NCBI GenBank assembly: GCA_020850735.1 | Contig: JADZEE010000027.1 | Location: forward strand, 24,001 to 88,000 | DNA: 64,000 nucleotides | Reading direction: 5' to 3' | Source: Gammaproteobacteria bacterium | Lineage (GTDB): Bacteria; Pseudomonadota; Gammaproteobacteria; JADZEE01 | Part shown: in pieces, positions 1-11,234 of the stretch | Numbering within the stretch: position 1 is the first letter of the stretch | Layout: each line of letters opens with the position of its first letter | The notes under the pieces: model-generated | What the model saw: the letters and a program-made list of their open reading frames with translations, nothing else | Databases searched by the model: none | Told to the model about the DNA's origin: nothing | Position numbers and translations under genes: made by a program

Positions 1-1270
1 GGAAATTGCCCGCCGCAGCGCTGCCGATCTGGGACGAGCCCGAGGCGAACGGGGCGGCGGTCGGGAACGGCACGTGCGGCACGATGGGGATCTCGATGTC
101 TTCGCCGAGCAGCGAGGTGCGCAGGATCAGGTCGAGGTAGCCGGCTGACAGGGTCGCCTCGCCGCCGATGCTGACGCCGCCGCAGATCCCGAGCAGGCAG
201 GCCTCGACCTCGGCGTCGACACTGAAATGGAAATGCACCGACAGGCCGGTGGTGTCCGCCGCCGACCAGCCGAATTTCTGGCCGTCCGCCGTGTCGCCGC
301 GGTAGCGCAGCTCGCTGCCGCCATAACGGCCGAAGGTAAACGACAGCTCGAAGTCCACGGTGATGGTGATGTCGACTGAGAACACCACCGCGTCGAAGCC
401 GAAATTGATGGTCTCGTGGATGTCGACCGGCAGGATCGGCGGGATCTCGAGCGGCAGCTCCCAGCCGCGCTCGCGTGTGAAGTCGTCCGTGGACGCCCGC
501 GTGAGCGCGGCAAAGCGTTTCATGCCGGCCTGATTCTCACTGTCCTCGGGCTCGCCCGAGTCCGGGGGGGGCGCCGCGGACGCGGGTCGCGTGGAGCGGA
601 AAGTCTTGACGAAGCTACCCGGCAGCGACGGCACGGCGCCGAAGGTGGCGGCGTGGCCGAGCAGGGCCAGCAGCCCGAAATCCGACACCTTGGCGCCCGG
701 CGCCGTGCGGCTGACGGTGTCGTCGATGACACTGATGGCGTACAGAATCGAGGCGAAATGATAGCCCTGCTGGGCGTAGCCGTAGACCTTGTTGATGTTG
801 TGCAGGACGGTCGTGCCGATCCGCGCCAGCGGGTTGAACACGCCGGCGAGGAAGTCCCCCGGGATCTGGAAGAAAAACCGCGTGCCCGTGGTGATGCCGG
901 TCGCGAGCGGCTGGGTGACGGGCGGGAAGATGGGCGCGATGAACTGGAAGATGTAACCGCTCAGGTAATAGTGGTAGGAGGCCCAGTAAAAGGCCCAGGA
1001 ATGCAGGCCCACGAGCTGGCCGATGGCCACCTCGTTGGCGACCATGGCGCGGTTGATGTAGGCGGCGAAATTGAGATCGCGCGCCTCGATGACCGCGACG
1101 CTGTAGGCGGCGGCGTCGGCCGCGTTCTGCAGCCGCATCTTCTCGGAGGTGAGCTTGCCGGCCTTGTAGAGAAAATTCAGCGCAATGAGGACGACCACGA
1201 GGGTGACGGCCACGAACACGGCCGCCTGCCCCCGCTGTCGAAGTCGACCCCGGCTCAGGTGTGTGAGCAC
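1..1270 (-). CDS. TadG/TadE-like pilus assembly protein, C-terminus beyond left edge
   Basis: This reading frame enters from the left edge and has 423 visible codons. A stop lies 12 codons upstream of a GTG at 1270-1268, and that GTG is the first start codon after it, so I take it as the start. After about 17 basic residues comes one membrane helix (AAVFVAVTLVVVLIALNF, residues about 18-35), then LQNAADAAAYS. A helix followed by that motif is typical of the N-terminus of Tad (TadG/TadE-like) proteins, which sit in the envelope next to Flp pili. The rest is a long, probably periplasmic region with no motif I recognise. The gene follows a Flp-type pilin on the same strand 67 bases upstream, which fits a tad-like locus. 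The exact role is unknown and the C-terminus is not visible. Confidence 0.7.
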   Translation of the reverse strand, partial: MLTHLSRGRLRQRGQAAVFVAVTLVVVLIALNFLYKAGKLTSEKMRLQNAADAAAYSVAVIEARDLNFAAYINRAMVANEVAIGQLVGLHSWAFYWASYHYYLSGYIFQFIAPIFPPVTQPLATGITTGTRFFFQIPGDFLAGVFNPLARIGTTVLHNINKVYGYAQQGYHFASILYAISVIDDTVSRTAPGAKVSDFGLLALLGHAATFGAVPSLPGSFVKTFRSTRPASAAPPPDSGEPEDSENQAGMKRFAALTRASTDDFTRERGWELPLEIPPILPVDIHETINFGFDAVVFSVDITITVDFELSFTFGRYGGSELRYRGDTADGQKFGWSAADTTGLSVHFHFSVDAEVEACLLGICGGVSIGGEATLSAGYLDLILRTSLLGEDIEIPIVPHVPFPTAAPFASGSSQIGSAAAGNF

Positions 1271-1337
1271 GCGCCCGCCCGGTCACCCGGGCCGAAAACC
1301 CGGGAGCCCTCAGCCGGTGACCGCACGCCGGTTCCGG

Positions 1338-1598
1338 CTAGCGCTCGCTCTGGCCGGTGTAATTGTCCAGGCTGATCTGCGCGGCGCCCTCGGTCTGGGT
1401 CGCCGTCGCGGCGGTGGTCGCCTGCGTGCGCGCGGCTGCGCCGCTCTGGCCCGACAGTTCCTGCGCCATGCCGCCGACCTGGCTGCGCAGCGTCTGGCCG
1501 AAGAACGAGTAGGCCGCGATGGCCGCGATCGCGATCAAGGCCACGATGATGATGTACTCGGTCATGCCCTGGCCGACCTGCTTGAAGAAGCGCTTCAT
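1338..1598 (-). CDS. Flp/Fap-type pilin subunit
   Basis: This is a small protein of 86 residues with the class IVb (Flp) prepilin signature. A short basic leader is followed by GQGMTEY, matching the G-x4-E-Y cleavage motif, and then a hydrophobic stretch (IIIVALIAIAAIAAYSFF). I start at the ATG giving MKRFFKQ; an upstream ATG at 1616 would add six residues and is less like known leaders. Such pilins are processed by a TadV-type prepilin peptidase and assembled into thin adhesive pili by the Tad machine. The C-terminal half is Ala/Gln/Thr-rich. It lies upstream of the TadG-like gene on the same strand. No other tad gene is in the window. Confidence 0.8.
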   Translation of the reverse strand: MKRFFKQVGQGMTEYIIIVALIAIAAIAAYSFFGQTLRSQVGGMAQELSGQSGAAARTQATTAATATQTEGAAQISLDNYTGQSER

Positions 1599-1854
1599 GA
1601 TGTTGTCTCTCCGCACTGGATTGATCCCGATGCCGTTCTGGTGCTGCGTCGTTTGTCGTGTCCCGGTTCATCCCGGACGCCCTGCTACTGCGCAGACTCA
1701 CTTGCGATTATGGTGCCTAGCACGTTGATCAACAAGGTTTGGTGTCGTGACGGGTCGCACGGGTGCCGGCGCCGCGGCGGCAACGCACGCGCGGCGATGT
1801 GCTGTTGCAATGCCGCAATCTGTGCCCCCCGGGACGCCCGGGATCGCCGTCGGA

Positions 1855-1880
1855 CTTGAATTGTCCGCGTCGACCCCCAT
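1855..1880 (+). promoter_or_regulatory. Heat-shock (sigma-32) promoter of htpG
   Basis: CTTGAA at 1855-1860 and CCCCAT at 1875-1880 are separated by 14 bases. This matches the known RpoH consensus (CTTGAA, 13-15 bases, CCCCAT) at every listed position. Transcription would begin near 1888, about 58 bases before the htpG ATG. It lies in the 347-base gap 1599-1945, where I see nothing else beyond GC-rich spacer with repeated CCCGGG. Confidence 0.8.
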
Positions 1881-1945
1881 AGATGACAGTCCGGCGCCAG
1901 CCGCGCGCCGCCCGACCCGCCAGCCGACGGAGGAAGATTGCGCTC

Positions 1946-3826
<1,881 letters not shown>

Positions 3827-4079
3827 TCGCGTCGCGCACGCGCCGAAGCCCACACGGTCGCGGGCGCGCACACGGACTGGTTGCGCCGATGCGCGCGATC
3901 CCGCGCGTTCGCCCGGCCTGACCCAGCCCCCGACCCGCACGTACCGGTCGCGCCGGTGCGCGTCTATGCGCGATCCGGGTGATGCATTACCATGCGTGCA
4001 GCGAGTCAGGACACGGGGCTGTGAACCAGTCAGCACGCGCGCTGCGACAGCGCGGAATTTTGTGACGAGCTCTGAGCGA

Positions 4080-5726
4080 ATGTTCGACGCGAGCCGGGAT
4101 CCCTTCAAGCTCATCCAGGAGCTGACGGACATAGGCATCGCGTTGTCGGCGGAAAAGAACCACGATCGCCTGCTCGAGATGATTCTCGGGCAGGCGGAGC
4201 GGATCACCAATGCCGACGGCGGGACGCTGTATTCCCACACCGAGGACGGCCGGCTCAAGTTCGAAATCATGCACACCGCGTCGCTCGGCATCCGCATGGG
4301 TGGCACGAGCGGCTCCGAAGTTCCGTTCCCACCGATCGCGCTGTACGATTCGAGCGGCCGCCCGAACCACAAGATGGTCGCGGCGCACGCCGCAGTGGCG
4401 CGTCAGACGGTCAACATCGAAGACGCGTATACGAGCAAGGAGTTCGATTTCTCCGGCACGCGCGTGTTCGACAGCAAGACCGGGTACCGGTCCAAGTCGT
4501 TCCTGACCGTGCCGATGATGAACCACGAGAACGAGCTCATCGGCGTGTTGCAGCTGCTCAATGCGCGCAACTCCGACACCGGCGAGGTGCAGCCGTTCAG
4601 CCGCCTGCACCAGAATCTGGTCGAGTCGCTCGCTTCGCAGGCAGCGGTTGCGGTCACGAACAAGTCGCTCATCGACGCGCAACGCGAACTGTTCGATTCC
4701 TTCATTCAGCTCATCGCCGACGCGATCGACGAGAAATCCCCTTACACCGCCGGTCATTGCCGTCGCGTGCCGGTGCTCACCGACATGCTGGCGGAGGCGG
4801 CGTGCAGGGTCACGGTCGGACCACTGCGCGATTTCACCATGACCGAGGAGGAGCGATACGAGCTCAACGTCGCCGCCTGGCTGCACGATTGCGGCAAGAT
4901 CACCACGCCCGAGTGGGTGGTCGACAAGTCGACCAAGCTGGAGACGATTTTCGACCGTGTGAATCTCGTCGACGCCCGTTTCGACATGGTCGGGCGTGAC
5001 GCCCGAATCGAGGCGCTCGAGCGCCTGCTGCGCCAGCACGGCGTCGCGGACGTCGACGCGGCGCTCGCCGCCGACGATCAGCTCCGGTGCGAGCTCGCCA
5101 GACTCGCCGAGGAGCGCGACTTCATCCGCCAGTGCAACGTCGGCGGCGAGTTCATCTCCGACGAGCAGCGCCGGCGCATCGAGCACGTCGCTGCGCGGCA
5201 CTGGCGCAACGGTGACGGCGAAGAACTGCCGCTGCTCACCGACGAGGAGGTCTACAATTTGCAGATCGGTCGCGGCACCCTCACCACCGAGGAGCGTGAG
5301 ATCATCGCCAATCACGTCGTGGTGACCATCAAGATGCTCGAGTCCCTGCCCTACCCGAAGCACCTGCGCCGGGTGCCGGAGTACGCCGGCGGTCACCACG
5401 AGCGCATGGACGGAACAGGTTACCCGCGTGGTCTGAACCGCGACCACATGTCGATCCCCGCGCGGATGGTCGCGATAGCCGACATTTTCGAGGCGCTCAC
5501 CGCCAAGGACCGCCCCTACAAGAAAGCGATGCCGCTGTCGCAGGCGCTGACCATCCTCGGCAGGATGAAAGTCGACAACCACGTCGACGCGGATCTGTTC
5601 GACGTGTTCGTCCGCGAGCAGGTCTACCTCCGGTACGCCGAGCGCTTCCTGCATCCCGAGCAGATGGACGCGATCGATCTGCACACCATTCCCGGTTTCG
5701 AGCTGGCCGCGGACGACCGGCGCTGA
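4080..5726 (+). CDS. GAF plus HD-GYP domain protein, likely cyclic-di-GMP phosphodiesterase
   Basis: The protein is 548 residues from the ATG at 4080. An ATG at 3966 would add 38 residues of unusual composition, so I prefer the internal start. The N-terminal half (about 10-190) is a GAF sensor domain; the C-terminal half is an HD-GYP phosphodiesterase with HDCGK (about residue 269) and [13 protein letters not shown] (about 438). HD-GYP enzymes hydrolyse cyclic di-GMP and so influence motility, pili and biofilm. The two motifs lie about 165 residues apart, roughly 100 more than usual, so there is an insertion between them rich in Arg, Asp and Glu. There are no membrane segments, so it is a cytosolic sensor of unknown ligand. 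Confidence 0.85.
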   Translation: MFDASRDPFKLIQELTDIGIALSAEKNHDRLLEMILGQAERITNADGGTLYSHTEDGRLKFEIMHTASLGIRMGGTSGSEVPFPPIALYDSSGRPNHKMVAAHAAVARQTVNIEDAYTSKEFDFSGTRVFDSKTGYRSKSFLTVPMMNHENELIGVLQLLNARNSDTGEVQPFSRLHQNLVESLASQAAVAVTNKSLIDAQRELFDSFIQLIADAIDEKSPYTAGHCRRVPVLTDMLAEAACRVTVGPLRDFTMTEEERYELNVAAWLHDCGKITTPEWVVDKSTKLETIFDRVNLVDARFDMVGRDARIEALERLLRQHGVADVDAALAADDQLRCELARLAEERDFIRQCNVGGEFISDEQRRRIEHVAARHWRNGDGEELPLLTDEEVYNLQIGRGTLTTEEREIIANHVVVTIKMLESLPYPKHLRRVPEYAGGHHERMDGTGYPRGLNRDHMSIPARMVAIADIFEALTAKDRPYKKAMPLSQALTILGRMKVDNHVDADLFDVFVREQVYLRYAERFLHPEQMDAIDLHTIPGFELAADDRR

Positions 5727-5791
5727 TCCCCGGCCGGCGCGCGCAGACCGGTCGCACGGCGCCTGTCAGCTCATCTAGAATGGGCAGCCTG

Positions 5792-6892
5792 ATGGCCGGC
5801 AACACTTTCGGCGCGATGTTCAGCATTACGAGCTGTGGCGAGAGCCACGGCCCGGCGTACGCGTGCATCGTCGATGGCTGCCCGCCGGGACTCGCGCTCG
5901 CGGAAGCCGATCTGCAGCACGATTTGGATCGGCGCAAACCCGGTCAGTCCCGCCACACCACGCAGCGGCGCGAAGACGACAGGGTTCGCATCCTTTCCGG
6001 CGTCTTCGAGGGCGTAACGACCGGTACGCCCATCGGGCTGTTGATCGAGAACACCGACCAGCGTTCCCGGGACTACACCGAGATCGCGGCCGGTTTTCGC
6101 CCCGGTCACGCCGACTATACCTATCAGCAGAAGTACGGCCGCCGTGACTATCGCGGCGGCGGGCGGGCTTCGGCACGAGAGACCTGCATGCGGGTGGCAG
6201 CCGGCGCCATCGCCAAGAAGTACCTGCGCGAACGCCATGGCGTGCACGTGCGCGGCTGGCTGGCGCAGCTCGGGCCGATCCGGCTGGACGTGAAGGATCT
6301 GCAGGCGGTCGATCGGAATCCGTTCTTCTGCCCGGACCCCGGGCGGATCGCGGAGCTCGAGGCGTTCATGGATCGCCTGCGCCGGGACGGGGATTCCATC
6401 GGTGCCCGCGTCAACGTGGTTGCGTCGGGGATGCCGCCGGGCTGGGGCGAGCCCGTCTACGGTCGCCTCGACGCCGACATCGCCTCCGCGATGATGGGCA
6501 TCAACGCGGTCAAAGGTGTGGAGATCGGGGCCGGATTCGCCTGCGTCGAGCAGCGCGGCAGCGAGCACCGGGACGAGATCACCGCGGCGGGTTTCGCGAG
6601 CAACGACGCCGGCGGAATGCTGGGGGGTATATCGAGCGGCCAGGACGTCGTCGTCAGCATCGCGTTGAAGCCGACCTCGAGCATCCGCATCCCGGGCCGC
6701 AGCATCGACGTGGCCGGCCGGGAGATCGAAATCGCGACCCATGGCCGGCACGACCCGTGTGTCGGCATCCGTGCGACGCCGATCGCCGAGGCCATGCTCG
6801 CGCTGGTGCTGATGGACCACGCCCTCAGGCACCGTGGCCAGAATGCCGACGTCCGCTCGCCGACGCCGGTCGTGCCCGCGGCCATCCCCTGA
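5792..6892 (+). CDS. aroC: Chorismate synthase
   Basis: This enzyme removes phosphate from 5-enolpyruvylshikimate-3-phosphate to give chorismate, the last shikimate-pathway step, using reduced FMN. The 366 residues match the family length. The N-terminus [10 protein letters not shown] and the following [10 protein letters not shown] are family signatures, and [15 protein letters not shown] and GGISSGQD are the later conserved blocks. I start at the second ATG (5792), where the family normally begins; the ATG at 5780 would add four residues. It converges with the mlaA-like gene across a hairpin. Confidence 0.96.
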   Translation: MAGNTFGAMFSITSCGESHGPAYACIVDGCPPGLALAEADLQHDLDRRKPGQSRHTTQRREDDRVRILSGVFEGVTTGTPIGLLIENTDQRSRDYTEIAAGFRPGHADYTYQQKYGRRDYRGGGRASARETCMRVAAGAIAKKYLRERHGVHVRGWLAQLGPIRLDVKDLQAVDRNPFFCPDPGRIAELEAFMDRLRRDGDSIGARVNVVASGMPPGWGEPVYGRLDADIASAMMGINAVKGVEIGAGFACVEQRGSEHRDEITAAGFASNDAGGMLGGISSGQDVVVSIALKPTSSIRIPGRSIDVAGREIEIATHGRHDPCVGIRATPIAEAMLALVLMDHALRHRGQNADVRSPTPVVPAAIP

Positions 6893-6931
6893 CGCCCGGG
6901 CCACGGGCCGGATCACGGACCCCGAAAACGA

Positions 6932-6957
6932 GGACGCGCCGAATGAGCGGCGCGTCC
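6932..6957 (-). terminator. Hairpin terminator between aroC and the mlaA/hpn operon
   Basis: A perfect 10-bp inverted repeat (GGACGCGCCG / CGGCGCGTCC) encloses a 6-base loop. Read on the minus strand it is followed by TCGTTTT, giving a short U-rich tail for the minus-strand lipid operon. On the plus strand there is no T-run, so it serves aroC less well. Confidence 0.6.
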
Positions 6958-6985
6958 GGTCAGCCTGTGTCCCGGTCCCTAGGGC

Positions 6986-7750
6986 TCAGAAGACCTTGAG
7001 CACCCCCGGGGTATCCGATTCCTCCATGTCCTCGTCGAGGAACTCGTCCAGACCGGTCGACGGCGGGTTGCCGTCGAAGATCAGGAAATCCCGGCGCTGG
7101 CGATAGGCTTCGCGCGTGAACACGTAGGGGTCGAGCGCGGCCTGGTCGCGGACGCGGGATTCCTCGAGCAGGTTGGCGCGCGTGTTGATCGCGTTCACCG
7201 CCTGCAGGGGGAATGTGTAGATGCTCGAGACGTAGAACAGCGGATTCAGCAACATGCTCGTGACGCGATCGCCGACGTCGCGGATCGAATCCGGTCCGAA
7301 CAGCGGCAGCACGAGATAAGCGCCTTCGCCGGCGCCCCACACGCCGAAGCTCTGGCCGAGATCTTCGTCGTTTTGCGGCAGGCCCATGGACGTCGCCGGA
7401 TCGAACAGCCCGCCGATTCCGAGCGTGCTGTTGACCACGAAGCGGCTCGAGTCCTTCACGAACAGCAGCAGCTTGCCCTGCAGAATGTCGTTGAAGATGA
7501 CGTTCAGATAGGACACGTTGTCGAAAAAGTTGGTGACGCCCTGGCGGACCGGATCGGGTGTTATCTTGACGTAGCCCTCGGCCAGCGGCTGGAAGAAGTG
7601 CTTGTCCAGCCCGTCGTTGAAGTTGTAGAAGGCGCGATTGACGCCCTCGATCGGATCGCCCTCGTCGGCCGTCTCCGCACGGGCGCCCGTGCCTGCCAGC
7701 AGGGCCGTCATGACCAGCGCACCGAACAGTGGGATTTTGCTTGTTCTCAT
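6986..7750 (-). CDS. mlaA: MlaA/VacJ family outer-membrane lipid-asymmetry protein
   Basis: This 254-residue protein has the MlaA fold signature: DPIEGVNRAFYNFNDGLD near the N-terminus, then FGVWGAGEGAYLVLPLFGP and the C-terminal DPYVFTREAYRQRRDF. MlaA sits in the inner leaflet of the outer membrane and removes mislocalised phospholipids, passing them to MlaC. The signal peptide (ALVMTALLAGTGARA) has no lipobox cysteine, unlike the E. coli lipoprotein, so this copy is predicted to be cleaved by signal peptidase I. It is last in the operon with an MlaC/HpnM-like gene, hpnB and hpnH, suggesting transport of hopanoids or other lipids rather than only classic Mla function. Confidence 0.9.
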   Translation of the reverse strand: MRTSKIPLFGALVMTALLAGTGARAETADEGDPIEGVNRAFYNFNDGLDKHFFQPLAEGYVKITPDPVRQGVTNFFDNVSYLNVIFNDILQGKLLLFVKDSSRFVVNSTLGIGGLFDPATSMGLPQNDEDLGQSFGVWGAGEGAYLVLPLFGPDSIRDVGDRVTSMLLNPLFYVSSIYTFPLQAVNAINTRANLLEESRVRDQAALDPYVFTREAYRQRRDFLIFDGNPPSTGLDEFLDEDMEESDTPGVLKVF

Positions 7751-7853
7751 CGTTACACTCCGAAACCGGCATGAGCCGGAAAATTCGCCGCATAATCTAC
7801 TACAATTCGCCTCCCGGCGGGGGGTCGGAGAACGCGGCGTCGATCACAGGAAT

Positions 7854-8483
7854 TCAGTCGCCCCCGGCTGATTCGGCGTACCGGGCGGACTGCTCGGCCA
7901 GCTTCTCCAGCAACCCGGCGAAACCGGCCTCCCTGATAACGGCCGGGTACTCGGCGCGCTTGAGCGAAAGGTCGCTGACCCCGTCGGCGACGACGTTGAC
8001 GATCTTCCACCCCGTATCGGTTTCACGCAGCAGGTAGACGAACGAGACGGTCTCCCCGTCTGCCTTCACCAACTCGGTCTTGACCACGCGAGCGTCCCGC
8101 TGCTCGCTGGAATCCAGCGTCCGAAAAGTCTCGCCGTCGTAGGCGTCGAAGCGCGCTGCGTAGGTCGCCGCGCTGAGCTGCTCGAAAGCCTGCAGAAACT
8201 GTGCCTGTTCCCCGGGGGACAGGTCTTTCCAGGTGCGTCCGACGACGATTCTCGCAATCGTCGGGAAGTCGAAGCTCGCCGCCACGACCGGCGTCATCAG
8301 CGCCAGGCGGCCCGGGTAGCCGGCTTCCGGGCCCCGCCGCATGGACTCGATGAGGCTGGCGTGCAGGCGCTCGACCACCGCGACGGCGGGATCCTCGCCG
8401 CCGCGCGCGAGCGCGCTCGCCAGGCACAGGCCGGCAACAGCCAGCCACCATCCGGAACGTCTTTGCCTGGCGCCGTGTTTCAT
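7854..8483 (-). CDS. hpnM: HpnM/MlaC-like periplasmic lipid-binding protein
   Basis: This 209-residue secreted protein has a signal peptide (WWLAVAGLCLASALARG) and the MlaC/Ttg2D fold blocks: SFDFPTIARIVVGRTWKDLS, then a C-terminal stretch containing GWKIVNVVADGVSDL. MlaC proteins shuttle lipids across the periplasm; the variant found in hopanoid clusters is called HpnM. I start at the ATG at 8483; the frame is open upstream to 8624 but that part overlaps hpnB and looks unlike a signal peptide. It lies between hpnB and mlaA on the same strand. HpnM rather than plain MlaC is inferred from context. Confidence 0.82.
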   Translation of the reverse strand: MKHGARQRRSGWWLAVAGLCLASALARGGEDPAVAVVERLHASLIESMRRGPEAGYPGRLALMTPVVAASFDFPTIARIVVGRTWKDLSPGEQAQFLQAFEQLSAATYAARFDAYDGETFRTLDSSEQRDARVVKTELVKADGETVSFVYLLRETDTGWKIVNVVADGVSDLSLKRAEYPAVIREAGFAGLLEKLAEQSARYAESAGGD

Positions 8484-8571
8484 TCGTCCGATCCCGTCAT
8501 TGTCCGAGGCCGCGGCAAGCCGCGTCACCGGGTTGGAATTGCGCCGGCCGGTGCGGCTGCCGGCCAGGCGC

Positions 8572-9705
8572 TCACTCGCCCGCCGCCGCCGCGTAACTGC
8601 GGCCTTTCCAGCGCGAACGTTCACCGTGCCAGTAGCGCCATGCGGATGCCCAGGTCATGCCCAGATACAGCAGGCCCGCAAGTGGCAGGCTGAACGCCCA
8701 GGCCCGGGGGATCCCGTAATAGCGCAGCGTCGGCAGGTAGGTCACGGCCATCACCGCGATGGCCGCCAGACCCGCCGCCTGCGCCGCGGCGCTGCCCGCG
8801 GCCAGCGCGAGCGCGGGCGCCGCGAATGCCGTCAGCAGCAGCACCGTGCACAAGGCGAGCAGCAGGCTCGAGTAGCGCAACTGGGTGTAGGCGCTGCGTG
8901 CGACCATGTCCCAGACATCGTCGAGGCGCGGGTAGGCGCGTGTGCTGCGTGCCGAGCGCGTCAATCCGATCCACGTGCGCAGGCCCTGCTGCTTCATGCG
9001 CCGGGCCAGGGTGCAGTCGTCGATGATGGCCCCGCGCAGCGCACCGAAACCGCCGATCGCGGCGAGCGCGCTGGTGCGCAACAGGATGCAGCCGCCGGCC
9101 GCCGCCGCGACCAGGCGCATGCCCGAGTTCGCCAGCGCGAAGGGGTACAGGAGCTTGAAAAAGTAAATGAACGCCGGCAGCAGCAGCCGTTCCCAGCGAT
9201 CGCGCATGCGCAATTCCACCATCAGCGACGCGAGTGCGTAGTTCTCGCGACGAAGCTTGTCCCGCAGCGCCACGACCACGCCGGGGTCGAGCGAGACGTC
9301 GGCGTCGAGCAGCAGCGTGTATTCGCTGCTGATCCCCGCTCGACCCTGCTCCAGCGCCCACAGTTTGCCGCTCCACCCGGGGGGTGGTGGCCGCCCATTC
9401 ACGATGCGCAGGCGGTTCAGACCGCACTGTCGGGCACGCGCGGCGGTGCCGTCGTCCGATTCGTCGTCCACCAGGACGATGGCGAGATCCGGTCCCTGGT
9501 GCGCGAGCGCGGCCAGGGTCGCACCGATGTGCGCGGCTTCGTTGCGGGCGGGAATGAGGGCGGTGACGTCCGTGAGCCCGACGTCGGTGCGCGCGGCCGG
9601 TGGTGCCTCGAGCCGCTCGCGTGTACTCCACGGCCGCCACGGCAGGAGCAGGACCGTGGCCCACAACGCCAGGCCGGCGAACGCCAGCACCGTCACCGGC
9701 GGCAC
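8572..9705 (-). CDS. hpnB: Hopene-associated glycosyltransferase HpnB
   Basis: This 377-residue family 2 glycosyltransferase has an N-terminal hydrophobic anchor, a GT-A domain with VTALIPARNEAAHIGAT, VDDESDDGTA and the metal-binding DADVSLDPG (about residues 48-140), then IDDCTLARRMKQ and several C-terminal membrane segments. This architecture matches HpnB of hopanoid clusters. The sugar donor and acceptor are not established for the family in general. It follows hpnH by 97 bases and precedes the HpnM-like gene by 88 bases, all in one operon. Confidence 0.85.
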   Translation of the reverse strand: MPPVTVLAFAGLALWATVLLLPWRPWSTRERLEAPPAARTDVGLTDVTALIPARNEAAHIGATLAALAHQGPDLAIVLVDDESDDGTAARARQCGLNRLRIVNGRPPPPGWSGKLWALEQGRAGISSEYTLLLDADVSLDPGVVVALRDKLRRENYALASLMVELRMRDRWERLLLPAFIYFFKLLYPFALANSGMRLVAAAAGGCILLRTSALAAIGGFGALRGAIIDDCTLARRMKQQGLRTWIGLTRSARSTRAYPRLDDVWDMVARSAYTQLRYSSLLLALCTVLLLTAFAAPALALAAGSAAAQAAGLAAIAVMAVTYLPTLRYYGIPRAWAFSLPLAGLLYLGMTWASAWRYWHGERSRWKGRSYAAAAGE

Positions 9706-9802
9706 ACTCGCGCGGAATCACGGCGCCGGTGCGCCGTACGTTCGCTCAGCGCTCGCCACGGCGGGGAGCCACGGGCCATCGCGGAGCTCGAATCGCAGCC
9801 TT

Positions 9803-10933
9803 TCAGGCTACGCGCTTGCTGCTGCAACTGCCGGCCGAGGTCTCCGCGCGCACGATGAAGCGCGGGCGCACCGGCATCTCGTCCGCGTACTCGATCGGCA
9901 GCTCCGGCGCCAGCGGGCCGTCGGTGCCCGGACCGAACAGCGCCACCCGCGCGGCTTTCAGCGGATGCGCAAAGGTATCGTCGACAGCCGTCATTTCGTA
10001 ACCGCAATGCACCATGCAGTTCGCGCACTTGGGATTGCGGCCGGTCCCGTACTTGTCCCACTCGGTCTGCTCCACGAGTGCGTTGAATGTCGACTCATAA
10101 CCTTCCCCCACCAGCAGGTAGCAGGGTTTCTGCCAGCCGAACACGTTGCGCGTGACAGCGCCCCAGGGCGTGCAGCGATAGGTCTCGTTGCCGGCCAGGA
10201 AGTTCAGGTACAGCGACGACTGGTTGAATCGCCACTTGCGGCCCCGGCCGAGCTTGAAGATGTCGCGGAACAGCTGTTTGCTGTGCTGTTTTTTCAAAAA
10301 CACGTCCTGGCGCGGCGCGCGTTCGTAGCTGTAGCCGGGCGACATCGTGACGGCCTCGATTCCGAGCGCCATCATGTCGTCCATGAACTGTGCCACTTCT
10401 TCCGCGTGCTCACCCTGGAACAGCGTGCAGTTCACGGTCACGCGGAAGCCGCGTCCGAGAGCCTTGCGGATGACCTCGACGCATTTGTCGTAGACGCCGT
10501 CGCGGCACACCGAGGAGTCGTGGCGGTCGCGATTGCCGTCGAGGTGGATGGAGAAGGTCAGATACGGTGACGGCTCGTAGTCGTCCATGCGGCGATCGAG
10601 CAGCAGCGCATTGGTGCACAGGTAGACGAACTTCTTGCGCTCGATGAAGCCGCGAACGATGCGCGGCATGTCCTTGTGGATCAGTGGCTCGCCCCCGGCG
10701 ATCGAAACCACCGGCGCGCCGCATTCGTCGATCGCCTGCATGCAGTCCTCGTGGGACAGCCGCTTGTCGAGGATCTCGTCCGGATAATCGATCTTGCCGC
10801 AGCCAGCGCAGGCGAGATTGCAGCGGAACAACGGCTCGAGCATCAATACCAGCGGGTAGCGACGGCGCCCGCGCAGCTTCTGGCCGATGATGTAGCGTGC
10901 AACCCGATACTGCTGGAGCAGAGGAACGCTCAT
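9803..10933 (-). CDS. hpnH: Adenosyl hopene transferase HpnH (radical SAM)
   Basis: HpnH attaches the 5'-deoxyadenosyl radical to diploptene, giving adenosylhopane, the first step of C35 hopanoid side-chain synthesis. The 376 residues match the family. The radical SAM cluster motif is CNLACAGC (Cys38, 42, 45), followed by the SAM-binding VSIAGGEPLIH. A C-terminal CANCMVHCGYE adds cysteines typical of this group. AGGGAG lies about 8 bases before the ATG, and TATAAG 34 bases further up is a possible -10. It is first in the minus-strand operon and diverges from dxs across about 300 bases. Confidence 0.95.
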   Translation of the reverse strand: MSVPLLQQYRVARYIIGQKLRGRRRYPLVLMLEPLFRCNLACAGCGKIDYPDEILDKRLSHEDCMQAIDECGAPVVSIAGGEPLIHKDMPRIVRGFIERKKFVYLCTNALLLDRRMDDYEPSPYLTFSIHLDGNRDRHDSSVCRDGVYDKCVEVIRKALGRGFRVTVNCTLFQGEHAEEVAQFMDDMMALGIEAVTMSPGYSYERAPRQDVFLKKQHSKQLFRDIFKLGRGRKWRFNQSSLYLNFLAGNETYRCTPWGAVTRNVFGWQKPCYLLVGEGYESTFNALVEQTEWDKYGTGRNPKCANCMVHCGYEMTAVDDTFAHPLKAARVALFGPGTDGPLAPELPIEYADEMPVRPRFIVRAETSAGSCSSKRVA

Positions 10934-11173
10934 TCACAAGCTCCCTGGAGCGAAATAAAAGCCTTATAAAGCAGAAGGTTATTCATGTCGTGTCGCGCAC
11001 ATGGTAAGCGATTGTCGTAGCCGAGCAAAGGCCGGCGGCGCTTATTCGACGCAGTCTAGCCGATTCCGGTTCCCTGCGCAGAGCGCCGCGGGCCGCCCGG
11101 CTGCGGGCCCGCACCGGCGGCGATCCGGTGTCCCCGGGCAGCCCAGGTGTCGGTTTCCACCGCCCTGTTTTTA

Positions 11174-11202
11174 TTGAACGAGGTGGACCGCTAACCGATA
11201 AT
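11174..11202 (+). promoter_or_regulatory. Sigma-70 promoter of dxs
   Basis: TTGAAC (11174-11179) and GATAAT (11197-11202) are separated by exactly 17 bases. The expected start is near 11209, 26 bases before the dxs ATG. It lies in the 301-base divergent gap between hpnH and dxs (10934-11234); the rest of that gap shows no gene. Confidence 0.7.
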
Positions 11203-11234
11203 GCGCCGCTCTTTTCCTGCGCGGCTTCGGGCTC

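Noticed and set aside
8341-9858. Plus-strand open frame of about 500 codons over hpnM/hpnB
   Set aside because: It is antisense to strong minus-strand families and has low-complexity Arg/Gln-rich composition.
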